64,000 nt of DNA from Cymbomonas tetramitiformis (GCA_001247695.2 LGRX02027918.1:1-64000), one strand, 5' to 3'; shown: positions 19,401 through 30,165, counted from the stretch's first letter. Numbers and translations are program-made. Notes: generated from the sequence alone by a model not told the origin.

Positions 19401-19862
19401 ATTAGGAGAGCTCGCTACACGTGTGATATGGACCAATGAGGCATAAGGCAACTCAGTTTGGGTCCCAAAGACAATGGTATATGATGGATAGCATCCCAAG
19501 AGTGGAGGAGTGCACCCAAAACAATTATGGCGCGCTGATACTTGTGACAGTACCACAGTCGGCTGTGGTACCGTGTACTCTCTCGAGCACCAAGGGGTAG
19601 TAGCCACTCGCAGTTCGGTGTCAGTCTCACATATACTTTGAGGCCGTTTGCGTCGAGCGATCCACAACAGAGCCACGACCTGCACACGCAGTGATCCCAC
19701 CGAAATTGCATATTCGGAACACGCAGGCAAGAAACATCATGGCACTCACTCGAAGGCAAAGGAAGGAGTTACGTATCCTGCGATGGATGGCATCGCGCTT
19801 GTGCCCAGGGAGTTCAAAAGCCGTCATTCGCGGCTCCCAACCATGTTGCTGCTTCCGCTGCC

Positions 19863-19971
19863 TGGCTGCGGCTGCGTCGGTTGATGGTTTTGGTGGGGTG
19901 GCTGCGGCTGCGTCGGATGATGGTGTTGGTGAGGTGGTTGCGGTTGCGTCGGTTGATGGTGTTGGTGGTTT
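19863..19971. repeat. 36-bp minisatellite, three copies
   Basis: The unit begins CTGCGGCTGCGTCGGTTGAT and ends GGTGGGGTGG, repeated three times with C/T changes. Open frames over it are repeat translations. Confidence 0.6.
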
Positions 19972-20078
19972 GACGCCTGCACATGCTGACCGTCGCCCCT
20001 TTAGTGCGGTACGTGCGGAAATGGCGGTTTCACTGTCGCGTGATTATCTGTGTTGACTGCTGTCACCCGATCAAAATC

Positions 20079-20600
20079 CTGAAATTTTCAGGAGTGGTTG
20101 CGTTCCACTGTGCGTGGTACGCGCTTTTGGCCACTGTTCGCGGCTGGGGCATGGGAGGGGAAAGGCTGGCTTCTGTTCTGACCACTGTTCGCGATCTGAC
20201 CACTGTTCGCAGTCGAAGCCTGAAATTTTCAGGAGTGGTTGCGTTCCACTGTTCGTGGTATGCGCTTTTGGCCACTGTTCGCGGCTGGGGCTGGGAGGGG
20301 AAAGGCTGGCTTCTGTTCTGACCACTGTTCGCGATCTGACCACTTTTCGCCGCCGAGGCCTGAAATTTTCAGGAGTGGTTGCGTTCCACTGTTCATGGTA
20401 CGCGCTTTTGGCCACTGTTCGCGGCTGGGGCATGGGAGGGGAAAGGCTGGCTTCTGTTCTGACCACTGTTCGCGATCTGACCACTGTTCGCAGTCGAAGC
20501 CTGAAATTTTCAGGAGTGGTTGCGTTCCACTGTTCGTGGTACGCGCTTTTGGCCACTGTTCGCGGCTGGGGCATGGGAGGGGAAAGGCTGAATTCAGGGT
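20079..20600. repeat. 140/141-bp tandem repeat, about 3.7 copies
   Basis: GAAATTTTCAGGAGTGG starts units at 20081, 20222, 20362 and 20503 (periods 141, 140, 141). Units are near identical, with internal CCACTGTTCGC sub-repeats. Long ORFs on both strands here come from the repeat and are not genes. Confidence 0.8.
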
Positions 20601-20639
20601 GGACGGGTTGTGAAGCAAGGCGCGTGTGACACGAGCACA

Positions 20640-21660
20640 ACATTTCAGGTGATGCGTGCTAGTTAGGCGATGCACGCGCGTAATCGATACGCTCACTTCA
20701 GGCGATCCGCGCATATCGGGCGAAATGCGCATCTCAGGCGATGCACGTGTTACAGGCGAGCGCGCGTTACAGGTGGTGTGTGCGCTCCAGGCGACTCAGG
20801 CGTTTCAGTCGATACGCGCGTTTCAGGCGACAGGCGCATTGTTGCAGCAAATCGAGCATTTCAGGCGATGCGCACATTTTGTGCGAAGTGCGCCTTTCGG
20901 GCGAACATGCCTTTCAGGCGACATGCGCCGTCCTGGTGATGCGCGCCATTCTGGTGATGTGCGCCGTCTGGGCGAAACGCGCCTTTCAGCCGGTGTGCGT
21001 CGTTCAGGCGAGTCGAGCGTTTCGGGCGATACACGTGTTTCAGGGGCCAGGCGCATTGCAGCGAATCGAGCATTTCAGGCGATGCGCACATTTCGCGCGA
21101 AGCGCTCCTTTCAGGCAAACATGCCTTTCAGGCGACACGCGCTATCCTGGTGATGCGCGCCATTCAGGTGATGTGCGCCGTCGGGGCGAAACGCGCCTTT
21201 CAGCCGGTGTGCGTCGTTCAGGCGGTGCGCGCCATTCAGGCGTGTCGAGCGTTTCGGGTGATACACGTGTTTCAGGCGCCAGGCGCATTGCAGCGAATCG
21301 AGCATTTCAGGCGACGCGCCAATTTCGTGCGAAGTGCGCCTTTCGGGCGAACATGCCTTTCAGAGGCGACACGCGCCATCCTGGTGATGCGCGCCATCCG
21401 AGCGAAACGCGCCTTTCAGACGGTGTGTGCCTTTCAGGCGATGCGCGCCATTCAGGCGAATCGAGCGTTTAGGCGAGGCGCGAACTTTGCAGCGAAACGA
21501 GCATTTCAGGCGATACACGCGTTTCATCGATATGCGCATTTCAGGCAAACGCGCCTTTCAGGGCGGAACGCGCATTTCAGGGCGAACAGGGCGGAACGCG
21601 CATTTCAGGGCGGAACGCGCCTTTCGGGGCAGAACGCGCCTTTGTCAGGCCTTTCATGTG
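20640..21660. repeat. GC-rich 15-18-bp minisatellite with a 212-236-bp higher-order period
   Basis: Variants of GCGCATTTCAGGCGAT recur throughout. A higher-order unit starting GAGCATTTCAGGCGA recurs at about 20857, 21068 and 21299. Several frames are open because the basic unit lacks stops. Repeat-derived proteins such as the FQA-rich ones are not supported as genes. Confidence 0.75.
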
Positions 21661-21869
21661 AGGGCAGGAGTCAGGAGTCAGGGAAAGGGAGACAGGGGGT
21701 ATAAGAGTAAGTAGGGAAGAGCGCGCTTGCGGAGTCGGCGAGTCACTGCTGCCGGTGGGCTGCGAGCTTGAGGGTGACGTGCGTTTGCTGTGGGTCGATA
21801 CCCACCAGTGAAGTTGGTTTCGTTGACCTGCACACCAAGCCATACAGAGCCTTCACGTCATGCAGACCT

Positions 21870-22030
21870 GCACACACACAGACCTGCGCGCGCGCACACA
21901 CACACAGCACACACCCACACACCCACACACCCACACACAATACGTACAACACACACAGACCTGCACACACACACAGACCTGCACACACACAGACCTACAC
22001 AGACCTTCATTCAGACCTGCACACCGAGCC
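21870..22030. repeat. CA-rich microsatellite with ACCTGCACACAC units
   Basis: Runs of CACACA are interspersed with AGACCTGCACAC. The flanks 21661-21869 and 22031-22620 show no recognisable gene. Confidence 0.7.
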
Positions 22031-22624
22031 ATTCAGAGAGAGACTCTGTATGGCTGGAAGGGCCGAAAGCAGGTGTCGCAGTTGGCATGGCACTTGAAAG
22101 GTCGCAGAGCTGCGCAAAGCTGGCGTCTCAGGCGCCATGGCTGCGAAGCACTGCACCCGTGCTGATGAGCCACAACAGAAGTACACTCAACAAAAGTTGC
22201 TGACCCAATCTGCCACAAAGTTTGAAAAACCATGCCAGGCATGCACAAGCTGGCCTGAAGTGCACTGAGCCTATGGCTGCCGTGTCACTCCGCGCGTGAG
22301 CCTGGTGCCATCACATAGAAGTTCACACACAAGTGAAAGCAAAGGAGATCCGAGGAATATTTTCAAAACCAACGAAGAGGTTCGGGACCCTGTTAGGTGA
22401 CACCGTTCCAGCAGAACAAAACAACACCGTTGCAATTGGGCATTCACTGCGGCTCGCGTGTCGGGCGCCCAGGTCGCGGCCCGAGCGGCTCCTGCGGTGA
22501 ATGCCCCCAACCTGCCACAAGACCCTAGCTGGCGCCCTTTGAGCAGCCAAGCACGAGTTCACGTCGAAACATATGAAAGAAACTGCGGGCAAAGGCGTGG
22601 TTCGAGCACACGCATGGCAAAAAT

Positions 22625-23292
22625 GTCTATTGGGCGCACCTTACGGTGGGTTAACCCACCGTAAGAGGTTTTCGGAAACCGCATGCTGGTGCTAGCATAT
22701 TGTGACAACTTGGCAAACCCATGCTTTTTTACACACCTTAGGGGTTATATTAATGCATAGACTTGCAAAAAATACGAGACATATCGTATAGGTGTGTCTT
22801 ATATACGCCCTAGTACCAAGGGGTCAAGCAGAAAAATGTCCCAAATCCTTACGGTGGGTTAACCCATTTTTTCATCTATGGGTAGATTTTAAGAACGCAG
22901 ATCGCATCTGGAACATGCATATTAGAATTTTTCTATCATCTATGACACCTAGGGAACCTCTCTTAGATGGGGTTCAGTTATCATCTGATTATAGACGGAA
23001 TTCTGAGGCGGTTTACACGAGGGGGTATGGCTTGAAAAATGCACTGAATATGTATTTTTCAGGATGTTTCGTTGTTTTCGCTTGCGGTGGCAAGTTTTTT
23101 CTACCCTGTCGGCGATCTAGCGGTATATTTTCCATTTCACATGGTGGATATGAGTCTAAAGGCAATGTGTGTCACGCGTATGACCCGATATAATGCTTCA
23201 GAATGATAATAAATAGCTAAGACCTTAGGGCATGGTTAACCCACCGTAACGCCTCGTTACGGTGGGTTACCCCACCGTATCCCCAATAGACA
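22625..23292. mobile_element. 668-bp inverted-repeat element with nested TTAACC palindromes
   Basis: The ends match as TGTCTATTGGG (22625-22635) and CCCAATAGACA (23282-23292). Immediately inside the left end is a perfect 26-bp palindrome at 22641-22666, centred on GGGTTAACCC. The right end has the related GGTTAACCCACCGTAACG followed by an inverted copy. A further half copy, TTACGGTGGGTTAACCCA, lies at about 22849. Flanking A-runs could be a short target duplication. No ORF of note is present. Confidence 0.6.
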
Positions 23293-23297
23293 AAAAG

Positions 23298-23800
23298 GCA
23301 TGGGTCAGGTGTCCAAACCCGAGCCGGCGCGTCGCCAACCGTGAATTCCCACAACCTGTCATACAGGCCCGTCGGGGAATTCACCGCTGCCAACGCCCAC
23401 ACGGGTCGAATTCACAAATACAAACACAATAAAAACTGAAGGAAACACATGCATTCGGCTGCAATGCTGTCAAAAGGTTGCAGTCAGGTGTTTGGACTCG
23501 AGCTGGCGCGCCGTCAGCCGTGAATTCCCACGACCTGTCACACAGGTCCGTTCGGGGAATTCAACGTTGCCACAGCCTGCGCAGGTCGAATTCACAAAGG
23601 TAAACATCATACAAACTGTGGGGAAAACATGGGTTCGGCTACAACCTCGTCAAACAGCAAAAGTCAGGTGTCACGGCTCGAGTTAGCGCGGCTACGGTTG
23701 TGCATTCCCAAACGCCGGTCACATACGCCGGTTTGAGCATATTCAGCGGGCAAGCCCTGCGGGGTTCGAATTCAAAGCAAATGGGGCAAAATATGGCACA
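23298..23800. repeat. Three diverged tandem units (about 180 bp), each with an EcoRI-site hairpin
   Basis: GTCAGGTGT starts units near 23302, 23486 and 23662. The first two have a stem TGAATTCCC / GGGGAATTCA enclosing CCTGTCA-ACAGG; the third has a diverged version. Each unit also has a GGTCGAATTC- or GGTTCGAATTC-like end. Spacing and internal symmetry are conserved more than the sequence between. No gene is seen in 23800-24465. Confidence 0.55.
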
Positions 23801-24465
23801 AAAAAGCCGGTCGCATCGTGCACACGCGTGAATGCTGCTGAGAGTGCCTGTAACGGTTCGCCGTCGCGGGTGTGAATTTATGATAAACGCAGCTTCGGGC
23901 TATCTCGTCGCTACGCGCTCAACGGGGAAAATGCCCCTCTGTGAGAATTCGCGAGCGTGTTCTGAATTCGCGAACGTTTTCGGACAGCTGCGGATCTCCA
24001 GCGCTGCGGAACGGCGACGTGCGTTTCTACTGCTGTGCCACGTGAAACATGCCAGGCGGCAACGCGCTTCTGCCACGCCGGCTCGTAGATTCGCAAAACG
24101 GGCGCGGGTCTAACTTGTACTCGCAGACTGTAGATTCAGGCTCAGGTAAAAGCATGCAAAGCAGAAACGGCAAACGAGCAACACAGGGGGCAATTCACAG
24201 ATAAAACAAGCACAGCGGCACGACTTCGCACATACATCAGAGTGGCGTGCCGGCACTCTGAGTATCCGAACCAGACTCTTACAAACTGCTAGTGACAAAG
24301 CTCTCAAGTGGATTCGAAGTATATGTATGCAAAATATCACATTTAATACTAGGCCACAAGAGGCAAATATCACTATACCGCAGAATGGTTTTGAAAGGTT
24401 CGGATCTAACTTTTCGAAAGCAGGAGCTAGCTAAATACTCAAGCGAGCATAGTGGAAGTCCGTGA

Positions 24466-25230
24466 ATGCCATTGTCGTTTCGGGTGCCCTGTGACCATTG
24501 GTTCCCAGTGACAGCGGCGTTTGGTGTCCACGCGCGCTTGCGTTTGCCCTGTCATGCATCGCCGAGACGTCATGTGGGGTCATGTCGTGATGTCACTTCG
24601 CGCGATGTCGTGCTTGACGCTCTGCGGTGCTCGCGGATCGGCACGGGCTGGTCGCGGCGACGTCGATGTAGCGCTTGGCGAGGCGTCGTGCATGATTTAT
24701 ACTGGGAGGGTAATTGTCGATATTTGTTCAAGCGGGTACAAGAACTCGAAGATGGCACTCCAATTTCAGTGATGATCGGAGGGAAGGAGTATAAGATGAA
24801 GATGAATTTAAACTTCCTAGCAGACATGGCCTCTCACTGGGCCCTCTTTCAAGCAGGAGGTACCGGAAATACGGCTGACGCTTTGCCTTGCCATCGTTGC
24901 CTTTGCACATATGGGGTGCTTCACACTGTGTTTGACGTGTACAAAATTCAACGTGGAGACACCATCAGATCGATTGCGGCCGCGCACGGAATACTTCCGG
25001 AAGAGCTCCGGATTATTAACCCTGACACACCCACAGCAGAGGCCAAACTGAAAAAACTGCACACCAAGTCTCAACAAAAGTTCACTCCGACAATAACCCG
25101 CCCATTGCCCTCAGATATTGACAAAGTTCTACGAGCGGGTTCTCTAATTCGGGTCCACAAGCAGTGGCCTATGGCTACTACCCAAATTCATAGTCCTACC
25201 TCAAGGACCACCGTACAATGCGTATTATGA
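24466..25230 (+). CDS. Transposase-like fragment with a LysM motif, probably an exon
   Basis: The credible part runs from about residue 78 of this 254-residue frame. Residues 92-146 (QELEDGTPISVMIGG, then NLNFLADMASHW, then PCHRCLC) resemble the segment before a CxxC knuckle in large, poorly characterised eukaryotic DDE transposases, where a KFL...C..C pattern recurs. Residues 158-190 (VYKIQRGDTIRSIAAAHG, then LRIINPD) fit a LysM peptidoglycan/chitin-binding module well: Y..Q.GDT...IA......L...NPD. No start codon is reliable. The N-terminal 75 residues look like translated non-coding sequence. A captured LysM exon within a transposon is possible; so is a host gene fragment. Confidence 0.45.
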   Translation: MPLSFRVPCDHWFPVTAAFGVHARLRLPCHASPRRHVGSCRDVTSRDVVLDALRCSRIGTGWSRRRRCSAWRGVVHDLYWEGNCRYLFKRVQELEDGTPISVMIGGKEYKMKMNLNFLADMASHWALFQAGGTGNTADALPCHRCLCTYGVLHTVFDVYKIQRGDTIRSIAAAHGILPEELRIINPDTPTAEAKLKKLHTKSQQKFTPTITRPLPSDIDKVLRAGSLIRVHKQWPMATTQIHSPTSRTTVQCVL

Positions 25231-25415
25231 ACCCATGGTATGCTCAAAATGGTCAACCTACTGTTTTCATATGTTATTTATGTGTCAAATCAATTTCCTA
25301 AATGATAGGGTAGGTGTCGTCGCGTTTAGTTGGACGCTTTTAATCGTGTGCATGTAGGAGGGTGTTTTTGCTAAAATCGTAAAAAAGTCGGTGGTCCTAC
25401 CACAAGGACCACCGT
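25186..25415. repeat. Two members of a covarying hairpin family
   Basis: At about 25191 GTCCT-ACCTCA-AGGAC forms a short stem. At about 25389-25414 CGGTGGTCCT-ACCACA-AGGACCACCG is a perfect 10-bp stem with a 6-base loop. Related hairpins with different stems but the same loop lie near 26785, 26987, 28640 and 28666. No gene is recognised in 25231-26132. Confidence 0.6.
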
Positions 25416-26132
25416 GTCCGAGGCATGTGTAACCTTCTATATCAAATCTGACGGGGCTAGGAAGTTATATTGTACAAGTTTATGACCGAAATGAAACTTT
25501 AATGCCATCATGTGGATTATGGGGGCATGCGCACAACACCTCAGCGCTCACACGGATGCACGAGTAAGGCTTTGCTAGGAAAACTGCATTTTCCACTCCT
25601 AAAAAGTCAGGGTTGCCCATCTAAAATGGTGCATAACTATCATGATATGCTTCACATGGTCAACATTGAGCTTTTGAAAAATCATTTTATATGTTAAGTA
25701 AAAGATAATATCATTTGGGCCCAGTCCGGATAACACGTATCACCTATTACCAGGTTATTCATATTATATAAGAGCACAAAAAATATTTTCTACCGCTTGG
25801 ATCAAAAATGTTTTCCCGGGTGTAGGGTAACGATGAAGCCATTCTGAGAGTATATATGATAATGCCACCTCGTATCAAGGTCCAATTATAATTACTGTAG
25901 TAACTATGGAGTTATAGTTGCGATAAGAATGCGACCCAGGTGGCTCTTAGCCTTTTCCGCCGACCCGTTGACGCGTGCACCTCTCCCGGAAATTTCACCA
26001 CCGACTGTATGGTAATTTTATTGCGATAAATTTTATGATATACTGAGTGGTTTAATTTTCACATATATGGTATTAATACTGTATTTCCGAGGAATATTTT
26101 AACACGCGTTTCGAGACGAGTAGAGGCTCAGA

Positions 26133-26843
26133 ATGGCAAAATCCGGTCGCAAAAAACAGCCGTCTGATCCGCTTCTTGTGAGCGTGGAAATCCACCTACG
26201 ACAGGTTATGAGTTGTGCCTCAGCAGCATTACGCACGTTGAGTCTGGCAAAAGGGAACTTTACCGCGCTTTCGCAGGTGGCAGCTGGCTCGCAATCCCTT
26301 TCTCAGCTCACTGACTCACAGGTTGTCACAAGAAATCTACTTGAAGCTCTTCAGCTGTTGGATACCAAGGCGCGAGCCACAGTGACCACAGCAAAACGCG
26401 CCTTGATCTCGAAACAGGAAAGTCAGGAGTCTGAGTGCGCAGCGCATCAGGGAGCCATGGATAGAAAGGGCCCTAGTGCGAGAACGCTGAGGCGCGAAAA
26501 TCTTCGGGAATCACGCAGAGTCAAACAGTCTGATAAAAGAGACACTGAGCCAACAGACGTTCCAACATCTTGCGTGACGAAACCCTCGAAGAAACAGAGC
26601 TCAGATATATTGGTAGAGGCTTGCGCATCTCCAACAAAAATAGGAGAACCGGAACCAGTGACACCAGCCGCCACTTCATCCTTTGTGGCCTTAGGACCTT
26701 TGTCCACAGGAAGGAAAAGAGCGAAGGGCAGCACTGGTGACAAAGGGGATCGCAAGAATCCCAAGTGGCTACTATCCTTAATCCAGATCCTCCCACAAGA
26801 ATCTAGCGCAAATGGGCATGGCGACCTTGTATGTCGTATATAG
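26133..26843 (+). CDS. Hypothetical 236-residue Ser/Lys-rich protein
   Basis: An ATG-initiated frame with plausible composition: a helical N-terminal half (about 10-95, regular leucine/alanine spacing) followed by a polar, charged, likely disordered half. No family is recognised. The 3' end overlaps one of the covarying hairpins (near 26785), so the ORF may belong to the mobile element that carries those hairpins. The opposite strand also has an open frame of 135 residues, which weakens the case. Upstream there is AT-rich sequence with GAGGAATATTTTAACACG but no clear core promoter. Confidence 0.35.
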   Translation: MAKSGRKKQPSDPLLVSVEIHLRQVMSCASAALRTLSLAKGNFTALSQVAAGSQSLSQLTDSQVVTRNLLEALQLLDTKARATVTTAKRALISKQESQESECAAHQGAMDRKGPSARTLRRENLRESRRVKQSDKRDTEPTDVPTSCVTKPSKKQSSDILVEACASPTKIGEPEPVTPAATSSFVALGPLSTGRKRAKGSTGDKGDRKNPKWLLSLIQILPQESSANGHGDLVCRI

Positions 26844-26979
26844 TGGCCCGGCATATGCTTTGGGGCAATATTTATGAACCTTTTGAATTATCTATAACAT
26901 TTCTTTGCTTGAAATGTCGATGGTTTGACCTTTAATCTTAGCGTGGTTTGGGTGGGTGCTTTCACAGAATTTTAATCAA

Positions 26980-27005
26980 AATGCTAGATCCTACCACAAG
27001 GATCT
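26980..27005. repeat. Covarying hairpin (CTAGATCCT stem)
   Basis: CTAGATCCT-ACCACA-AGGATCTAG is a perfect 9-bp stem with the same ACCACA loop as at 25389-25414 but a different stem, meaning paired changes on both arms. No gene is visible in 26844-27404. Confidence 0.6.
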
Positions 27006-27412
27006 AGGGTACCGACAACTCTAGGCCTTGCTACACGAGCTCGGGTTGGTGCGTATGTCGTTAACCCTCGAGAATATGACCAAAACTAATTTTGTAAGCC
27101 CTTTAATATCATACTAGCCGGATTAATCGCCGCATATGCGCATGCCATGGTGTAGTACCGTCAAAATTCAATATTTCCGTCATTATCAGGGTCTGAAAAT
27201 CGTATTCTAGAACCTCTAGCGGTAGTTCTAACCGTTCAAAAATCCCCAAAAAATTCCAAGGAGACTTTGAAGTCATATTAAAGTACTGAAGTGCTCACCA
27301 AGGCAAAGATCTATCCTTAAAGCTTAAAATGGACCGAGACTCACGCCCAAAATGCGAAATTGTCCCCATACTTAAGGAATGTGTATATCTTACCCATGTG
27401 ACTAAGGCGCAG

Positions 27413-28280
27413 GAGTAATTTCTTTTGGTAATTACCGGTAAGGGTATTACCGGTAAATTACCGGGTATTACCAACCCCCTTTTCGATTTACCTCCCATAC
27501 TTAAGGATTACCAGGTAAATTACCAATTACCATGTACTGTAATTGGCCAATTCCAAGGTAATATTACATATATACCCCTTTTTTACCAACGACTACAGAA
27601 CGTGTCACAGTACTGTACGTTGAACTTGATGGCGGCCTTGCCCTTGGACCACTCCTTTCTCCTCCTCCTTCTCACTTCGACTTGCATACGTAACCCGGCT
27701 TTCATAATAATATCCTGCGTGTCCTGTCGTGGCGCATCAGGATGCCGGACGAAATATTATTACAATCTCAAGAAAGTGATACCGTATTATGGGAGGACCC
27801 TGGGGGAAACCCCCACCGAGTACCTCCTGAGGTGTACACTGCCCTTGTGGCTCCATTTAGAGGGCAATCAGGGTTCGGTGCTCAGCACAGATATCTGCTC
27901 ACGCTTTTCCACGATACGCCCGAATATCTCCAGACACTAGCCCCTGAGAAAACATGCAAGGCCAACGTTCGCACAGTCTTGACGTGCAAATATGACCCCG
28001 ACCTGAAAACGAACGTCGCTTACCATAGTATCAACACTGGAAAGCTCTTAACGAAGATAATAGCTTGCGATAGTGTTCCTGACGATATCAAATTGAAGCT
28101 AGCGGAAAAGTCCACTGCAGGCGATTGCAATGCTTGGAAGATCGCGTATGATAGAAAGCGCGAAAATAATAATAAATTTGCTGGCGGTAAATTTCCGGTA
28201 TTACCACCAAAAGTATTACCGGTAAATTACCCGGTATTACCAAGCCTCTTCTTGAAATTACCGGTAAAATCTGAGCCTTA
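27413..28280. mobile_element. 868-bp TIR element, copy 1, with 8-bp duplication CATGTGAC
   Basis: The left end TAAGGCGCAGGAGTAATT and the reverse-complemented right end TAAGGCTCAGATTTTACC form TIRs. CATGTGAC flanks it at 27405-27412 and 28281-28288, an 8-bp duplication as made by hAT-type transposases. Both ends are filled with GGTAATTACCGGTAA-type subterminal repeats. A plus-strand ORF (27742-28287, 181 residues) spans the interior; its family is not recognised and it is not a transposase. A near-identical copy lies at 28755-29633 in reverse orientation. Confidence 0.85.
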
Positions 28281-28636
28281 CATGTGACCGCGTTCGTGTG
28301 ATGTGTCCAATATACATTATCCAAGTCGTATTTTGACCCAACCATGATTAATATACATGCATACCTTGAGATATATCATGTCTATGGTGGCAAAGGATCG
28401 ATATACGATTGGCAAAAAATTATGGAAGATACACCCCGCTTTTGAAGCTTTAAAAGGCGTAGCAATTCAAAATTTGGTTGGGGCATGCTATAAATGCATT
28501 AGCTAGGAGTATATATGATGGATTCTCGTCAAACCACGCACCATACTACTTAGTATAGGTCCCATGTGGAAAGTATTCCTTGGTGTTGACTTGTAGAAAG
28601 CTCGTGGGGCGCCTAAATAAATTATTGAAAAAGTGA

Positions 28637-28690
28637 TCCTTGTGGGAGGATCTAGAGCGTTCTAGGTCCTCCCACAAGGATCTCGGGATA
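28637..28690. repeat. Two covarying hairpins arranged as an inverted pair
   Basis: GATCCT-TGTGGG-AGGATC at about 28637 and AGGTCCT-CCCACA-AGGATCT at about 28662 are reverse complements of one another around GCGT (22 bp with one mismatch). They are the same hairpin family as at 25389 and 26980. Confidence 0.55.
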
Positions 28691-28754
28691 GTAGCCACAA
28701 GGCAAGAAAATCGTTTACATGGAAAAAAAGAGGTACACAGTAAACGCTCAGAGT

Positions 28755-29633
28755 TAAGGCTCAGATTTTACCGGTAATTTCAAGACGAGGCTTGGTAATA
28801 CCGGGTAATTTACCGGTAATACTTTTGGTGGTAATACCGGAAATTTACCGCCAGCAAATTTATTATTATTTTCGCGCTTTCTATCATACGCGATCTTCCA
28901 AGCATTGCAATCGCCTGCAGTGGACTTTTCCGCTAGCTTCAATTTGATATCGTCAGGAACACTATCGCAAGCTATTATCTTCGTTAAGAGCTTTCCAGTG
29001 TTGATACTATGGTAAGCGACGTTCGTTTTCAGGTCGGGGTCATATTTGCACGTCAAGACTGTGCGAACGTTGGCCTTGCATGTTTTCTCAGGGGCTAGTG
29101 TCTGGAGATATTCGGGCGTATCGTGGAAAAGCGTGAGCAGATATCTGTGCTGAGCACCGAACCCTGATTGCCCTCTAAATGGAGCCACAAAGGGCAGTGT
29201 ACACCTCAGGAGGTACTCGGTGGGGGTTTCCCCCAGGGTCCTCCCATAATACGGTATCACTTTCTTGAGATTGTAATAATATTTCGTCCGGCATCCTGAT
29301 GCGCCACGACAGGACACGCAGGATATTATTATGAAAGCCGGGTTACGTATGCAAGTCGAAGTGAGAAGGAGGAGGAGAAAGGAGTGGTCCAAGGGCAAGG
29401 CCGCCATCAAGTTCAACGTACAGTACTGTGACACGTTCTGTAGTCGTTGGTAAAAAAGGGGTATATATGTAATATTACCTTGGAATTGGCCAATTACAGT
29501 ACATGGTAATTGGTAATTTACCTGGTAATCCTTAAGTATGGGAGGTAAATCGAAAAGGGGGTTGGTAATACCCGGTAATTTACCGGTAATACCCTTACCG
29601 GTAATTACCAAAAGAAATTACTCCTGCGCCTTA
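28755..29633. mobile_element. 879-bp TIR element, copy 2 (reverse orientation), with 8-bp duplication CTCAGAGT
   Basis: This is the same element as 27413-28280, inverted. CTCAGAGT flanks it at 28747-28754 and 29634-29641. Small indels separate the copies. One extra base in the stretch encoding the interior ORF breaks that frame relative to copy 1 and creates a different 285-residue minus-strand frame, a warning against treating either as a conserved gene. Confidence 0.85.
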
Positions 29634-29759
29634 CTCAGAGTCAGTGCCCGCTGTGGAGAAGCAGGCGACGGGATCTCTGCAGCGTTCGACGTCACTTAGC
29701 CCTGAGGGGCGATCCATGTTCACAGTCCACGATCGATAATTTTGCCACAGTAGAGATAC

Positions 29760-30165
29760 TTTAATCAGACACCTTATTTGCTGTGGAAAGGGCATCGCGA
29801 CGAGTCCACTTAACTCGATCCACTTATCAGGCGACTGCTTAACTGGGTGGGGCAACTCCTTCCTGTAACTGAAGTCAGAGACGGTATGTCGTTTGTGAGA
29901 CTTCAAGCTTTGTTAATCCTAAGACAATATGGTGCCAGCACTCCAATCGAGCCGCTTTTTCCTAAGAAGGGGTTTCAGCGGCGGAATCTGTGTTGTATTT
30001 GAAGAATCAGCCACAATATTCACTGCAGAAAGGGCATCGCGACAAGCTCACTTGAGGGACTCACGCCTTGCCAATCTCAGAATAATCTTGTGCCAACACT
30101 TCGATCGCGCCGCTTTTCCCACGAGGGTTTTTCCAGCGGCTGTATTGTGTTGTATTCGCGGTAAG
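29760..30165. repeat. Diverged direct repeat (GCCGCTTTT...CAGCGGC units)
   Basis: The segments around 29929-30000 and 30089-30160 align: TGCCARCACT, then TCGNGCCGCTTTT, then CAGCGGC and TGTGTTGTATT. AAAGGGCATCGCGACRAG also recurs at about 29784 and 30029. No gene or LTR is recognised between 29642 and 30942. Confidence 0.5.

Noticed and set aside
20071..21704. Long overlapping ORFs on both strands in the satellites
   Set aside because: Produced by stop-free tandem repeats; no domain and no consistent frame preference.
23298..23800. GGTTCGAATTC-like sequences as tRNA B boxes
   Set aside because: No matching A box, acceptor stem or cloverleaf could be drawn, so no tRNA is called. Kept only as a repeat family.
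28754..29611. 285-residue ORF in the second TIR element copy as a gene
   Set aside because: The frame depends on a one-base difference from the other copy, where a different frame is open, so neither is conserved as coding.
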